Notes: generated by a model not told the origin, from the sequence alone. DNA of 64,000 bases from Rugamonas rubra (GCF_900114705.1 NZ_FOTW01000012.1:124001-188000), one strand, 5' to 3'; shown: positions 51,201 through 59,748, counted from the stretch's first letter. Made by a program: numbers and translations.

Positions 51201-51715
51201 CCTACAACAACGACTTGAACGGCGACGGCATCGGCAGCAACGATTTGATGTTCATCCCGTCGGCACCAGGCTCCGGCCAGGTGGTCTTCGCCGGCGACGT
51301 CGGCGGCAGCCACGCCAACGAGGACAAGTTCTGGTCGGTGGTCAACGCCAACCCGTCGCTGAAACGCGCCGCCGGCGGCACCGTCCAGCGCAACGACAGC
51401 TTCTCGCCTTGGACCAACAGCTTCGACATGCGCATCGCCCAGGAGATTCCTGGTCTGTTCAAAAACAACAAGGCCACCTTCACCCTGGACATCTTCAACG
51501 TCGGCAACCTGCTGAACAAGAAGTGGGGCCGCATCAACGAGGTCGGCTTCACCGGCAGCGGCGGCCAGGCGCGCAGCTTCGTCGACTACGTCGGTCTGGA
51601 CGCCCAGGGTCGCTACATCTACAAGGTGCGCGACAAGGTCGAGGACTACGACGTGCGCCAGGTCAAGGGCGAGTCGCAGTGGGCCATCCAAGCCACCGTC
51701 AAGTACGAGTTCTAA
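48293..51715 (+). CDS. TonB-dependent receptor with carboxypeptidase-like regulatory domain (Oar-like)
   Basis: The 1140-aa outer-membrane receptor has a signal peptide to about residue 27 (AAAPAFA). An N-terminal carboxypeptidase-regulatory-like beta-sandwich lies at about 30-120 (GKPAGGATVTVVHTESG), followed by a plug domain with YNSLTIDGVAVNDTFGLE and a large beta-barrel ending in Phe (ATVKYEF). This architecture imports large or complex substrates with TonB energy; the ligand is not readable. It has its own upstream control region of about 820 bp and a strong terminator. The neighbouring exported nucleases and phosphatase make nucleic-acid or phospho-compounds possible ligands (inference). 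Confidence 0.93.
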   Translation: MINHKRLRLTQIALSLSIALAAAPAFAQNTTSAIGGRIFATDGKPAGGATVTVVHTESGSVSNVVTDAEGRYVARGLRAGGPYTITITKNGVSEKRENVFVQLAETANVDATLGAPAIQTVTIAGIAGGRSDKFSKTTMGAGTSISATELAIQGSINRNLQDYARTDPRVSQTDKERGEMSVAGQNSRYNSLTIDGVAVNDTFGLESNGSPTAKQPISIDAIQSVQVNVANYDVTQKGYTGGNINAVTKSGTNTVKGSVYYVFRNDSMAGDRYNLSSDSYAAPAPFKETTKGATVGFPLIKDKLFLFAGYEKLESTRSAPSFGPIGSSMTNVGITNSAIASAQDIAKNKFGFDAGTSVPEGSQLTVDDTLLKLDWNINDAHRAMFRYSKTKQSEPAFSGLNANTISLNSEWFNQGKTIETLVGQWTADWTPNFSTEFKVSSRDYDSLPNLNAKLPLINLQFTGPTPAGTPASVPVTSRTLQFGTDNSRHRNVLGTKTKDAYLGANWSLGEHEVKFGGDYQKNDVYNAFLQNIWGNYTFSCVAQPYNSLPANFDCGKNTPATAAQIEQAVLENFSRGRPSSYSLQVPNAGRTLDDAVANFSMKNYGAFVQDTWTVSPRLTLSYGVRLDAARISDRPLRNDAAAAPVIAATAATGGRQTGGFDIDNTNTFDGENLVQPRFGFNYTFDSARQMQVRGGAGLFQGAAATVWLSNPFSNTGVATKTLSCGSSTAPCNGDNSFSSDINNQPTNVKGSSAIANVDALAPGLRQPSVWKSNIAFDTELPWYGIVFSAEYLYTKNKDGIFYRNLNLGAPTKTGTDGRALYYSAAGFKTDCWNQSTGASINTGACSSFVTKAGSNNKFGNVLLADKTSKGGSNLATLSLSRPMTSGLGWSVSYTYTDAKEVSPLTSSTSGSNYSARSIFNPNDEANANSSYLVKDRINALVNFQKRFFGSYKTTFGMFYEGRTGKPYSWTYNNDLNGDGIGSNDLMFIPSAPGSGQVVFAGDVGGSHANEDKFWSVVNANPSLKRAAGGTVQRNDSFSPWTNSFDMRIAQEIPGLFKNNKATFTLDIFNVGNLLNKKWGRINEVGFTGSGGQARSFVDYVGLDAQGRYIYKVRDKVEDYDVRQVKGESQWAIQATVKYEF

Positions 51716-51745
51716 GCTCGTCGCCACGCTAGCGTGAACCAGGGG

Positions 51746-51776
51746 AACGGCCGATGGCGACATCGGCCGTTTTTTT
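51746..51776 (+). terminator. Terminator after the TonB-dependent receptor gene
   Basis: An 11-bp stem (AACGGCCGATG / CATCGGCCGTT) with loop GCGA is followed by a run of T residues. It starts 31 nt after the stop. Confidence 0.92.
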
Positions 51777-51799
51777 ATCCCCGCACCCCGCGACGCCAC

Positions 51800-51829
51800 G
51801 GGGTCTGACCCCGTACGGGGTCAGACCCC
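51800..51829. repeat. GGGTCAGACCC inverted repeat, copy 5
   Basis: Arms GGGGTCTGACCCC and GGGGTCAGACCCC are separated by GTAC, 23 bp after the terminator. The left flank CCCCGCACCCCGC...GCCAC repeats that of copy 1. Confidence 0.9.
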
Positions 51830-51918
51830 TTTGCAGGGGGGGCGTCGCGCCAGGCCGCGACGCATCCTTTTTCCGGGGCTGGCTGTACAATATTCCCTTC
51901 TCTCCGACTCGTGATGCA

Positions 51919-53607
51919 ATGAAAAAATACCTGAGCCCGATCGCCGCCGCCGCGCTGGCCGTCCTGCTGGCCGGCTGCGCCCACCGTCCGCCGCCGAACA
52001 CGGTGGCGATCAACCTGGTCGGCCTGAACGACTTCCACGGCAACCTCGAGGCGGGCAAGTTCAGCAGCGCCGGCGGCCTGTTCGGCGGCCAACGCACGGT
52101 CCAGGCCGGCGGCATCGACACGCTGGGCGCGGCCCTGCAGGCCTGGCGCAAGGAGGACCCGGAACTGCTGCTGGTCGGCTCGGGCGACCTGATCGGCGCC
52201 AGCCAGTCGATGTCGGCGATGTGGGCCGACGAGCCGACCATCGTCGCGATGAACCTGCTCGGCCTGCGCGCCAGCTCGGTCGGCAACCACGAGTTCGACG
52301 CCGGCCGGGTCGAGCTGCTGCGCCAGCAGAAGGGCGGCTGCGCCTCGCCGCGCGCCGACAAGGCCTGCAAGTTCGCCGCCGACTACAGCGGCGCGCGTTT
52401 CAGCTACCTGGCCGCCAACGTCATCGACATGGTGACCAACAAGCCGGTGCTGCCGGCCTACCGCATCGAGCAGGTGCGCGGCGTGAAGATCGGCCTGATC
52501 GGCGCCGTGCTGCGCGACACCGTCGGCATGGTGCTGGCGTCCGGCGTGGCCGGGCTCAACTTCGCCGACGAGGCCGACTCCGTCAACCGCGTCCTGCCCG
52601 AGCTGCGCAAGCAGGGCGTCAACGTCTTCGTGCTGCTGATCCACCAGGGCGGCCACACGGTCGAGGCCTTCGACAAGGCCGAGTGCAGCCAGCTGCAGGG
52701 ACCGCTGCTCGACATCATCAAGCGGCTCGACCCGGCCATCCGCCTGGTGGTCAGCGGCCACAGCCACACCGGCTACACCTGCCGCGTCGGCGAGCGCCTG
52801 GTGACCCAGGCCGACATGGGCGGGCGCGTGCTGACCCGCATCCAGCTGCAGGTCGACACCACCAGCAACACCGTGCAACAAGTCACCGCCCGCAACGTGG
52901 TGATGACGCCGGGCCAGTACCCGGCCGATCCGGCGCTGGACGCCTACCTGGCCCAGGTGCGCCAGCGCAGCGCGGCGGCGCTGGCGCAGCCGGTGGCCAA
53001 GCTGGCGCTCTCGCCCGTCACGCGCAGCCTCAACGAGCACGGCGAGTCGGCGCTGGGCGACCTGGTGGCCGACTCGATGCTGGTCGGCGCGCGCCACTTC
53101 GGCGCCCAGATCGCCTTCATGAACAACCACGGCATGCGCCAGGACCTGGCCGCCGGCGCCGGTCTGCCGGCCACGGCCGGCCAGGCCCAGGCCGTGCTGC
53201 CCTACAACAACGACCTGGTGGTGATGAACCTGACCGGCGCGCAGATCACCGCCCTGCTGGAGCAGCAGTGGGGCGGGCCGAAGCACGCCGCCCGCGGCCT
53301 GCTGCAGGTGTCCGAGGGCTTTTCCTACAGCTGGAAGCGCAACCAACCCGACGGCAGCCGCGTGGTGCCGGGCAGCGTGCTGCTCAACGGCGTGCCGCTC
53401 GACAACACCAGCTCCTACCGGGTCGCCACCAACGCCTTCCTGGCCGAGGGCGGCGACGCCTACCCGCTGTTCATCCAGGGCGGCAGCCGCGCCAACACCG
53501 GCATCCGCGACATCGACGCGCTGCGCAACTACCTGCGGATGCGCGAGCAGATCGGCAAGCCGGCCGGCAGCGCCGCGCCGCTCGGCCGCATCCAGAGCAC
53601 CTACTAG
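51919..53607 (+). CDS. 5'-nucleotidase / metallophosphatase lipoprotein
   Basis: The 562-aa UshA-like enzyme is predicted to dephosphorylate nucleotides outside the cytoplasm. It has a lipobox LLAGC with Cys20. Metallophosphatase motifs are LNDFHGNLE (Asp38, His40), GSGDLIGAS, GNHEFDAG, HQGGH and SGHSHTGY, and a C-terminal 5_nucleotid_C domain contains GDLVADSML and NNHGMRQDL. The ATG at 51919 is chosen because the signal peptide begins there; the frame runs further upstream through the repeat. A TACAAT box lies at 51886-51891. A PLD-family gene and an S1/P1 nuclease gene follow on the same strand. Confidence 0.94.
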   Translation: MKKYLSPIAAAALAVLLAGCAHRPPPNTVAINLVGLNDFHGNLEAGKFSSAGGLFGGQRTVQAGGIDTLGAALQAWRKEDPELLLVGSGDLIGASQSMSAMWADEPTIVAMNLLGLRASSVGNHEFDAGRVELLRQQKGGCASPRADKACKFAADYSGARFSYLAANVIDMVTNKPVLPAYRIEQVRGVKIGLIGAVLRDTVGMVLASGVAGLNFADEADSVNRVLPELRKQGVNVFVLLIHQGGHTVEAFDKAECSQLQGPLLDIIKRLDPAIRLVVSGHSHTGYTCRVGERLVTQADMGGRVLTRIQLQVDTTSNTVQQVTARNVVMTPGQYPADPALDAYLAQVRQRSAAALAQPVAKLALSPVTRSLNEHGESALGDLVADSMLVGARHFGAQIAFMNNHGMRQDLAAGAGLPATAGQAQAVLPYNNDLVVMNLTGAQITALLEQQWGGPKHAARGLLQVSEGFSYSWKRNQPDGSRVVPGSVLLNGVPLDNTSSYRVATNAFLAEGGDAYPLFIQGGSRANTGIRDIDALRNYLRMREQIGKPAGSAAPLGRIQSTY

Positions 53608-53676
53608 CCCAGCCAACCCAAGCAGGGCGGCGCCACCGGCGCCGCCGCCGCCCATTGATATCAAGGAACCCCCACG

Positions 53677-54891
53677 ATGCGTCGTCTCTTACTTCCCGCC
53701 CTGTTGGGCGCCGCCGGCCTGGCCCACGCCGAGTTCAGCATTCCCGGCTACGAGCTGGTCCACACCGTGCCGCTGGAAACCAGCTTGGCCACGCCCGACC
53801 TGCGCGACGCCGCCACGGTCTGGAGCGAGCTGTTCGACCAGGCCAGGAGCGAGATCGTGATCGGCCAGTTCTACGTCGTCAACCAGGCCGGCAGCACCTT
53901 CGAACGCGTGGTCGAACGGCTGGCGGCGGCCGGCCGGCGCGGCGTCAAGATCCGCTTCCTGCTCGACCAGAAGGGCGTCGGCCTGTCCGAGCCGGCCACC
54001 ATCGCCCAGCTCAAGGCGATCCCGAATTTGGACCTGCGCGTCATCGACTTCAACAAGCTGACCGGCAACGGCATCATCCACGCCAAGTACCTGGTGGTCG
54101 ACCGCGCCGTCGCCTACGTCGGCAGCCAGAACTTCGACTGGCGCGCGTTCAGCCACATCCACGAAACCGGCCTGCGCATCAGCGACCCCAAGGTGGTCGG
54201 CCAGGTGCAGGCGATCTTCGAGCAGGACTGGCGCGCCCAGGCGCTGAGCAGCCAGGGCCAGACCGTGCCGGTGCTCAACAGCAAACCGGTGGCCGCCGAC
54301 TACGCCCAGGCCGCCTACCTGCTGGCCAGCCCGAACGCCTACAACCCGGCCGGCGTGGGCGACTCCGAAAGCGGCCTGCCGGCCCTGCTGGCCGAGGCGC
54401 GCAGCGAGGTGCGCATCCAGCTGCTCGACTACGCCCCGCTCAGCTACGGCCCCAAGGGCACGCGCCCCTACTACGCGGTGATCGACAACGCGGTGCGCTC
54501 GGCCGCCAACCGTGGCGTCAAGATCAAGCTGATGGTGTCGAACTGGAACCTGGAGATGCCGGCGCAGTCCTACCTCAAGAGCCTGGCCATGCTGCCCAAC
54601 GTGGAAATCCGCGTGGTCACGCTGCCGGTCGCCTCGAGCGGCTTCATCCCCTTCGCCCGCGTCATCCATAGCAAGACCATGGTGATCGACGGCAAGCTGG
54701 GCTGGGTCGGCACCAGCAACTGGAGCGGCGGTTATCTGGACCTGTCGCGCAATTTGGAGGTGGTGATGCGCAACGAGAAAATGGCCCAGCGCCTGGCCGC
54801 GCTGCACGAGCAGACCTGGAGCTCGGCCTACGCCCAGCCGCTCGACATCAACAAGGTCTACGCCAAGCCGAGCAAGGGGAGTCCGGAATGA
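53677..54891 (+). CDS. Exported phospholipase D-family protein (two HKD motifs)
   Basis: The 404-aa protein has a short signal peptide (MRRLLLPALLGAAGLAHA). Two complete HKD motifs are present: His135-Lys137-Asp142 in HAKYLVVDRAVAYVGSQN and His331-Lys333-Asp338 in HSKTMVIDGKLGWVGTSN. The family includes phospholipases, nucleases (Nuc-like) and transphosphatidylases. Given its neighbours, a 5'-nucleotidase upstream and an S1/P1 nuclease with a 4-bp overlap downstream, a role in external nucleic-acid or phospholipid breakdown is likely (inference). Confidence 0.92.
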   Translation: MRRLLLPALLGAAGLAHAEFSIPGYELVHTVPLETSLATPDLRDAATVWSELFDQARSEIVIGQFYVVNQAGSTFERVVERLAAAGRRGVKIRFLLDQKGVGLSEPATIAQLKAIPNLDLRVIDFNKLTGNGIIHAKYLVVDRAVAYVGSQNFDWRAFSHIHETGLRISDPKVVGQVQAIFEQDWRAQALSSQGQTVPVLNSKPVAADYAQAAYLLASPNAYNPAGVGDSESGLPALLAEARSEVRIQLLDYAPLSYGPKGTRPYYAVIDNAVRSAANRGVKIKLMVSNWNLEMPAQSYLKSLAMLPNVEIRVVTLPVASSGFIPFARVIHSKTMVIDGKLGWVGTSNWSGGYLDLSRNLEVVMRNEKMAQRLAALHEQTWSSAYAQPLDINKVYAKPSKGSPE

Positions 54892-55964
54892 AGCGCCTCG
54901 CCTGCATCGCCGCCCTGGGCGGCCTGGTCCTGTCGGCCGACGCGCTGGCCTGGGGCAGCGACGGCCACCGCGCCGTCGGCGCCATCGCCGACCAGTTGAT
55001 CGTTGGCAGCCGCGCGCAACAACAAGTGGCGGCCCTGCTGTTGCCGGGCGAGAGCCTGGAGCAGGTGGCCAACTGGGCCGACTGCGTCAAGGGCAGCTAC
55101 TGCGGCCCGCAAACCGAGGAGATGCAAGCCTACACGGCGGCCAATCCCAAGCACAGCGAGTACCACTACACCGACGTGCCCTTCCAGGAAACGCGGTACC
55201 ACGACCACGCCGTCGGCACCGCCGAGGACGACATCGTGCAGACGCTGGGCCAGGCCATCGCCGTGTTGCGCGGCAAGGGCGACCCGCAGACCAATCCGCA
55301 CCGCTTCAGCCCGCGCCAGGCGCTGTTGATCCTGACCCATTTGGCCGGCGACATCCACCAGCCGCTGCACGTCGGCGCCGCCTACGTCGGCAAGGACGGC
55401 GGCTACGCGCTGCCCTTGGCGGCCAAGCAGATCGACGCCGTCAACATGTTCGACGCGCGCGGCGGCAACAACCTGCTGCTCGACGACGTCAAGCTGGGCG
55501 CCGCCAGCGCCCAGCTGATCCCGCCCCGGCCGGCGGCCGACGCTGCCGCCGCAACCGCCGCCGGCGCGGCCGGCGCCAAGCCCAGGCAGCTAACCCGGCC
55601 CTTCCATTCGTATTGGGACAGCACGGTGGTCGACTACGCCATGCGCCGCGTCGGCGCGCGCACGCCGCAGCAGTTCGCCCAGATCGCCATCGCCGCCAAG
55701 CCGGTGGTGGCGGCCAACAGCGGCGACCCGTCCGGCTGGCCGCACCAGTGGGCCGACGACGCGCTGATGGTCGCCAAACTGGCCTACGCCGACGCCACGC
55801 CGGGCAAGGTGGCGTACCAAACCAGCGGCAAGGGCGAGGTCTACCAGGTGTGGGCGCTGGGCGTGCCGGACAACTATCCGGTGGCCAGCTCGGCCATCGC
55901 CAAGGAGCAGTTGATCAAGGGCGGCTACCATTTGGCCGCGCTGTTGCAGAGCATCTGGCCGTAG
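54888..55964 (+). CDS. S1/P1 nuclease (zinc-dependent, secreted)
   Basis: The 358-aa protein has a signal peptide (to Ala21). The mature N terminus is Trp22 in WGSDGHRAVG, which in this family coordinates zinc through its own amino group, with His27 close by. Other zinc motifs are LANWADCVK-like (QVANWADCVKGS), YHYTDVPF, LTHLAGDIHQPLHVG and NLLLDDVK. Members cleave single-stranded DNA and RNA to 5'-mononucleotides, which the nearby 5'-nucleotidase could use. An Ala-rich insert lies at about residues 208-228. It overlaps the PLD gene by 4 bp. Confidence 0.95.
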   Translation: MKRLACIAALGGLVLSADALAWGSDGHRAVGAIADQLIVGSRAQQQVAALLLPGESLEQVANWADCVKGSYCGPQTEEMQAYTAANPKHSEYHYTDVPFQETRYHDHAVGTAEDDIVQTLGQAIAVLRGKGDPQTNPHRFSPRQALLILTHLAGDIHQPLHVGAAYVGKDGGYALPLAAKQIDAVNMFDARGGNNLLLDDVKLGAASAQLIPPRPAADAAAATAAGAAGAKPRQLTRPFHSYWDSTVVDYAMRRVGARTPQQFAQIAIAAKPVVAANSGDPSGWPHQWADDALMVAKLAYADATPGKVAYQTSGKGEVYQVWALGVPDNYPVASSAIAKEQLIKGGYHLAALLQSIWP

Positions 55965-56022
55965 CCGGGCGGCGCCGGCGGGTGCTTGCCGGCGTCGTCG
56001 CGAGCACACTCGGCGCGCCGGC

Positions 56023-56931
56023 CTACTTGTCGCTCAGCGGCTTGTACCACAGCTCGGCGCGGCCCAGCGGTGTCTGCGGCGACAGCGAGGGGTTGCGCAG
56101 CTCGATCACGCGGCGCCGGTGCAGGCCGCCGCGCTCGATGATCTTGCCCTTGTAGCGCTGGAACAGCGCGTCCAGGCTGCCGTCGCGTATCATCGTTTCC
56201 AGCCCCGCCTCGATGCGCTTGGCCAGCAGCTCGCCCTCGGCGTCGCGGCGCACGAAGAAGTAGCGCGGCAGCGGATAGTGCAGCAGCAAGGTCGGCTCCA
56301 GCGCCAGCTGCGGATGGCTGGCGCCGCGCTCGGCGAACTCGCGTCCGGCCTCGTCGGCGGCCCGCGAGAAAAAGTCGAAACGTTTCGCTTCCAACATGGA
56401 AAACAGGCCGTCGTAGGTCGAACCCTCGACCACCTCGATGCCGGCGGCGCGCAGAATGGCCACGTCGGCCCAGTCCTTGCCCAGGCCGGCGCGCAGGCCG
56501 CGCAGGTCCTTCACGCCGCGCACCGCCGCGAAGCGCGGCAGGTCCTCGTGGCGCACCAGGAACACCCGATAACCCAGCAAGCCCTTGTCGACCGGAATGC
56601 GGATCGGCAGGAACAGCCGTTCCAGCTCGGCGTCGGTGGCGCGCACGAAAATGTTGATGCGGCCGGCCGGCTGCGCCAGCTCCTGGCTGATGCGCTGCGG
56701 CGACATGCTGGCGGAGGCCGGGCGCATGTCGAACGAGCCGAAGCGCGCCCTGGATTTCTCCAGCGCGGTGCGCAACACGGTCCAGTCGTAGTCGTAGCGG
56801 CTGTCGATGCTGAAGGTGCTCAGTGGATAGACCAGATGGCTATCGGTGGCCGCCGAGGGGAGGGAGGCGCACAGTCCCGCCAACAACGCCCAGCAGGCGG
56901 CGGCGGTCCGGACAGCCCTTGCGTGCATCAT
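56023..56931 (-). CDS. Periplasmic solute-binding-like protein (SBP_bac_3 type)
   Basis: The 302-aa protein has a signal peptide of about 29 residues. It has a type 2 periplasmic-binding fold, as suggested by YRVFLVRHEDLPRFAAVRGV, DLRGLRAGLGKDWADV, EGSTYDGLFSMLEAKRFDF and a C-terminal SLDALFQRYKG. No ABC permease is adjacent, so it may be an orphan binding or sensory protein. It lies downstream of the DeoR-type regulator on the same strand (57-bp gap). The ligand is unknown. Confidence 0.82.
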   Translation of the reverse strand: MMHARAVRTAAACWALLAGLCASLPSAATDSHLVYPLSTFSIDSRYDYDWTVLRTALEKSRARFGSFDMRPASASMSPQRISQELAQPAGRINIFVRATDAELERLFLPIRIPVDKGLLGYRVFLVRHEDLPRFAAVRGVKDLRGLRAGLGKDWADVAILRAAGIEVVEGSTYDGLFSMLEAKRFDFFSRAADEAGREFAERGASHPQLALEPTLLLHYPLPRYFFVRRDAEGELLAKRIEAGLETMIRDGSLDALFQRYKGKIIERGGLHRRRVIELRNPSLSPQTPLGRAELWYKPLSDK

Positions 56932-56988
56932 CGCTTGCGTGGTCCATGGGGAGAATCTTCCCAGTGTGCCATGCCGGATGGCAATGTA

Positions 56989-57771
56989 TCAAGCCTTTAG
57001 GTGGTTTCCTCCAGCGACGACCACCTCGATGCCCATCGCCCGGTAGGGCGCCAACAGCGCCTCGTCGACGCCGGCGTGGACCACGATGGCGCCAACGCTG
57101 CTCAGCGGCGCGATCTGGTAGGGCGAGGCGGTGTGTAGTTTTTCCGGCGAGGCCAGCACCACGGTGCGCCGCGCCGCCTGGCTGATGGCGCGCTTGACGC
57201 CGGCCTCGTCGTAGTCGCCGGTGGTGATGCCGGCCTGCGGGTCCAGGCTGCACACGCCCATGAAGTAGATATCGGTGCGGATCTGCGCGATCGCCTCCAG
57301 CGCCGCCGGCCCCATGGCGACGATGGAGTGCTTGAACAGGCGGCCGCCGATCAGGATCACCTCGATGTGGGCGTGCTCGACCAGCTCCAGCGCCACCGAC
57401 GGGCTGTGCGTGACCACGGTGGCGCGCAGCTCGGCCGGCAGGGCGCGCGCCAGTTGCACGGCGGTGGTGCCGCCGTCGATGAACACCACCTGGCCCGGCT
57501 CGACCATGGCGGCGGCGGCCTGGCCGATGGCCGGCTTGGCTTCGCCGGCGATCTGCTGGCGCTGGGAAAAATTGCCCATCGCCGGTGAGGGCGGCAGCGG
57601 CAGCGCGCCGCCGTGGACGCGCTGCAACAGACCCTCGCGCGCCAGCTCGCGCAGGTCGCGGCGGATGGTGTCCTCGGACAGGCCGAGCTGTTCGCTCAGC
57701 GCCTTGGCGACGATTTGGCCGTCCTGTTTGAGCAGGTTGAGCAGTAGCTCCTTGCGTTGGCGGGTCAGCAT
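56989..57771 (-). CDS. DeoR/GlpR-family transcriptional regulator
   Basis: The 260-aa regulator has an N-terminal winged helix (MLTRQRKELLLNLLKQDGQI, recognition region LGLSEDTIRRDLRELAREGL, then RVHGGALPLP). The C-terminal DeoRC sugar-phosphate-sensing domain contains VFIDGGTTAVQLARAL and YFMGVCSLDPQAGITTGD. The ATG at 57771 begins at the family-typical position; a longer frame lacks support. It is divergent from nudK, and three 10-bp repeats lie between them. The effector is likely a phosphorylated sugar or nucleoside derivative (family-based inference). Confidence 0.94.
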   Translation of the reverse strand: MLTRQRKELLLNLLKQDGQIVAKALSEQLGLSEDTIRRDLRELAREGLLQRVHGGALPLPPSPAMGNFSQRQQIAGEAKPAIGQAAAAMVEPGQVVFIDGGTTAVQLARALPAELRATVVTHSPSVALELVEHAHIEVILIGGRLFKHSIVAMGPAALEAIAQIRTDIYFMGVCSLDPQAGITTGDYDEAGVKRAISQAARRTVVLASPEKLHTASPYQIAPLSSVGAIVVHAGVDEALLAPYRAMGIEVVVAGGNHLKA

Positions 57772-57800
57772 GGCAGTTTTTCCTTTGCATGAAATTTCTT

Positions 57801-57830
57801 GATATTGCACGATATTGCATGATACTGTTT
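57801..57830. promoter_or_regulatory. Three tandem 10-bp repeats, candidate DeoR-family operator
   Basis: GATATTGCAC, GATATTGCAT and GATACTGTTT follow each other in exact 10-bp steps, one DNA helical turn, in the AT-rich gap between the DeoR-family gene and nudK. Further TTGCAT- and TGCAA-type matches flank them (57785, 57836). Direct repeats of this kind are known operators of the DeoR family. Confidence 0.6.
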
Positions 57831-57869
57831 AAAAATGCAAGTCCCATCCATGCCACCAGGAGTGCCGCC

Positions 57870-58553
57870 ATGCCCGTAGAACACGTTTCAGAACACGTCC
57901 GCATCCACCAGGTCGAAACCCTGTCCGACGACTGGTATGTGTTGAGGAAAACCACCTTCGACTACCGCCGCCGCGACGGCCGCTGGCAAACCCTGAGCCG
58001 CGAGACCTACGATCGTGGCCACGGCGCCACCATCCTGCTGTACAACCTGGCGCGGCGCAGCGTGATCCTGATCCGCCAGTTCCGCTTCCCCTGCTACGGC
58101 GCGCAGCACGACGGCTTTTTGATCGAGACGCCGGCCGGCCTGCTCGACCAGGCCAGCGCCGAGCAGCGCATCCAGGCCGAGGTGGAGGAGGAGACCGGCT
58201 ACCGCGTCGGCGCGGTGCGCAAGGTGTTCGAGGCCTTCATGAGCCCCGGCTCGGTGACCGAGCGGCTGCACTTCTTCGTCGCCGAATACGACCCCGCCGC
58301 GCGGGTCGGCAATGGCGGCGGCATCGCCGAGGAGGGCGAGGACATCGAGGTGCTGGAGCTGCCGATCGAGCGGGCGATGGCCATGCTGGCGTCCGGCGAG
58401 ATCGCCGACGGCAAGACCATCATCCTGCTGCAGTACGCCGAGCGCGCGCTGTTTGCCGCCAAAGCGGCGCCGGCGGCCCGGGCCGGGGCCGTAGCCGGGC
58501 AGGAACGCGGCCTGATGCCACCGGCGGGGAAAAAAATTAACTCTCAGGAATAG
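57870..58553 (+). CDS. nudK: NudK-like Nudix hydrolase (GDP-mannose pyrophosphatase)
   Basis: The 227-aa protein is closely similar in layout to E. coli NudK: YDRGHGATILLYN, SVILIRQFRFP, ETPAGLLDQ, the Nudix box ending EVEEETGY at about residues 104-111, then FEAFMSPGSVTERLHFF and DIEVLELP...DGKTIILLQY. It would hydrolyse GDP-mannose or related nucleotide sugars. The first Nudix residues are degenerate (Ser in place of the first Glu). AGGAG at 57858-57862 supports the ATG. The C-terminal 30 residues are low complexity. It is divergent from the DeoR-family regulator. Confidence 0.9.
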   Translation: MPVEHVSEHVRIHQVETLSDDWYVLRKTTFDYRRRDGRWQTLSRETYDRGHGATILLYNLARRSVILIRQFRFPCYGAQHDGFLIETPAGLLDQASAEQRIQAEVEEETGYRVGAVRKVFEAFMSPGSVTERLHFFVAEYDPAARVGNGGGIAEEGEDIEVLELPIERAMAMLASGEIADGKTIILLQYAERALFAAKAAPAARAGAVAGQERGLMPPAGKKINSQE

Positions 58554-58649
58554 TAACTAAAACGCAGTTCGTCACAACGCGGTCATGGCCTAAGAAAATT
58601 CCGGGAATTGCAGAATAGCAACAGCATCTTGCAATTTAGGAGAGTACAT

Positions 58650-58679
58650 TTGACATGCGCCGGCCAACCTTCGTATGCT
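58650..58679 (+). promoter_or_regulatory. Promoter of the TorF-type porin gene
   Basis: A perfect TTGACA (58650-58655) and TATGCT (58674-58679) are separated by 18 bp. It is the best sigma-70 match in this part of the window. Confidence 0.6.
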
Positions 58680-58792
58680 AGACCTAAGAGTTTTCCTACA
58701 CCCGTTCGGCCGAACGGCGGGGAAGCTCATCGCCTCTATAGGCAAGCATTCTTCATGGCCCCAACCCCGCCTGCAGATTGTAGCCGCCGGCC

Positions 58793-58810
58793 GGAAGCGG
58801 AAACGCTTCC
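58793..58810 (+). promoter_or_regulatory. GAAA-tetraloop hairpin in the torF leader
   Basis: A perfect 7-bp stem GGAAGCG / CGCTTCC is closed by a GAAA tetraloop and flanked by GGCC repeats that could extend it. There is no T tract. It lies 70 nt before the ATG. Confidence 0.4.
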
Positions 58811-58880
58811 CTGACCGGCCCCCCCTACAACGGCGCGCGCCCCACCTGGCGCCGCCTGCAACAACACGGAGAGATGGAAC

Positions 58881-59696
58881 ATGAAACCAGTTTCGCAACG
58901 GCTGCTGCCGCTTTGCCTGGGCCTGCTCGCCTTGAGCGCGCAAGCCCAAACCACCGCCGCCGCCGCTGCGGCCGACCCGGCGCCGGCCGCCCCGGCCGCC
59001 CCGGCCGCATCGGCGCTCACGGCCAACGTCACGCTGACCTCGCAATACATCTCGCGCGGCTTCCGCCAGACCTGGGGCAAGCCGGCCCTGCAGGGCGGCG
59101 CCGACTACGCCTTCCCCAACGGCTTCTCGGTGGGCACCTGGCTGTCGACGATGAGCAACCGCTACATCGAAAACGGCACGCTGGAGTGGGACCTGTACGG
59201 CGCCTACACCGGCGCCGCCGGTGACCTTGGCTACAGCGCCGCCGTCTACTACTACAAGTATCCCGGCGCCGAATACAAGGCCAGCGCCACCAAGTACGAC
59301 TACAGCGAGCTGTCCTTCGGCGCCACCTACAAGATGCTGTACGCCAAGTACAACTACACCATCAGCCACGACTTCTTCGGCATCGTCGACGCGCGCGGCA
59401 CCGGCTACCTGGACATCGGCGCCAACGTCGACCTGGGCGGCGGCTACACGCTGAACCTGCACGCCGGCGACGGCCGCGTCGCCAACAACAGCATGTGGAA
59501 CTGGCGCGACCTGAAGGTGGGCGTGAGCAAGAGCCTGCCCGGCGGCTTCACCCTGGCCGCCGCCTACACCAAGGCCAAGGGCGCCACCAGCGCCTACGAC
59601 AACTACACGCTCGGCATCCCCAACTCGGCCGGCGTGGTCGAGACCTCGAACCCGGCCGACGCCACCCTGGTGCTGGCCCTGACCAAGACGTTCTGA
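58881..59696 (+). CDS. TorF-family putative porin
   Basis: The 271-aa outer-membrane protein has a signal peptide ending LSAQA and an Ala/Pro-rich linker. The barrel has a typical start for this family, [23 protein letters not shown], then [11 protein letters not shown] and [21 protein letters not shown]. It ends in a C-terminal Phe (LALTKTF). The family is named from its link to TMAO respiration genes, but its function is not established. A chemoreceptor gene follows after 52 bp on the same strand. Confidence 0.9.
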   Translation: MKPVSQRLLPLCLGLLALSAQAQTTAAAAAADPAPAAPAAPAASALTANVTLTSQYISRGFRQTWGKPALQGGADYAFPNGFSVGTWLSTMSNRYIENGTLEWDLYGAYTGAAGDLGYSAAVYYYKYPGAEYKASATKYDYSELSFGATYKMLYAKYNYTISHDFFGIVDARGTGYLDIGANVDLGGGYTLNLHAGDGRVANNSMWNWRDLKVGVSKSLPGGFTLAAAYTKAKGATSAYDNYTLGIPNSAGVVETSNPADATLVLALTKTF

Positions 59697-59748
59697 ACGA
59701 CCGGCGCGGCGCGATCCGCCGCGCCCTGAAACACCAAAGGAATCCAGC

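Larger units (their letters stand above)
58554..58880. other. Intergenic region with torF promoter and leader
   Basis: These 327 bp contain no gene. They hold a good promoter candidate (58650-58679), then a leader of about 195 nt with a GGAAGCG-GAAA-CGCTTCC hairpin at 58793-58810, before the TorF porin gene. Confidence 0.6.

Noticed and set aside
48317-51799. Long antisense frame opposite the TonB-dependent receptor gene
   Set aside because: It is the same high-GC shadow effect, with low-complexity Val/Gly/Asp/Arg sequence and no start signal.
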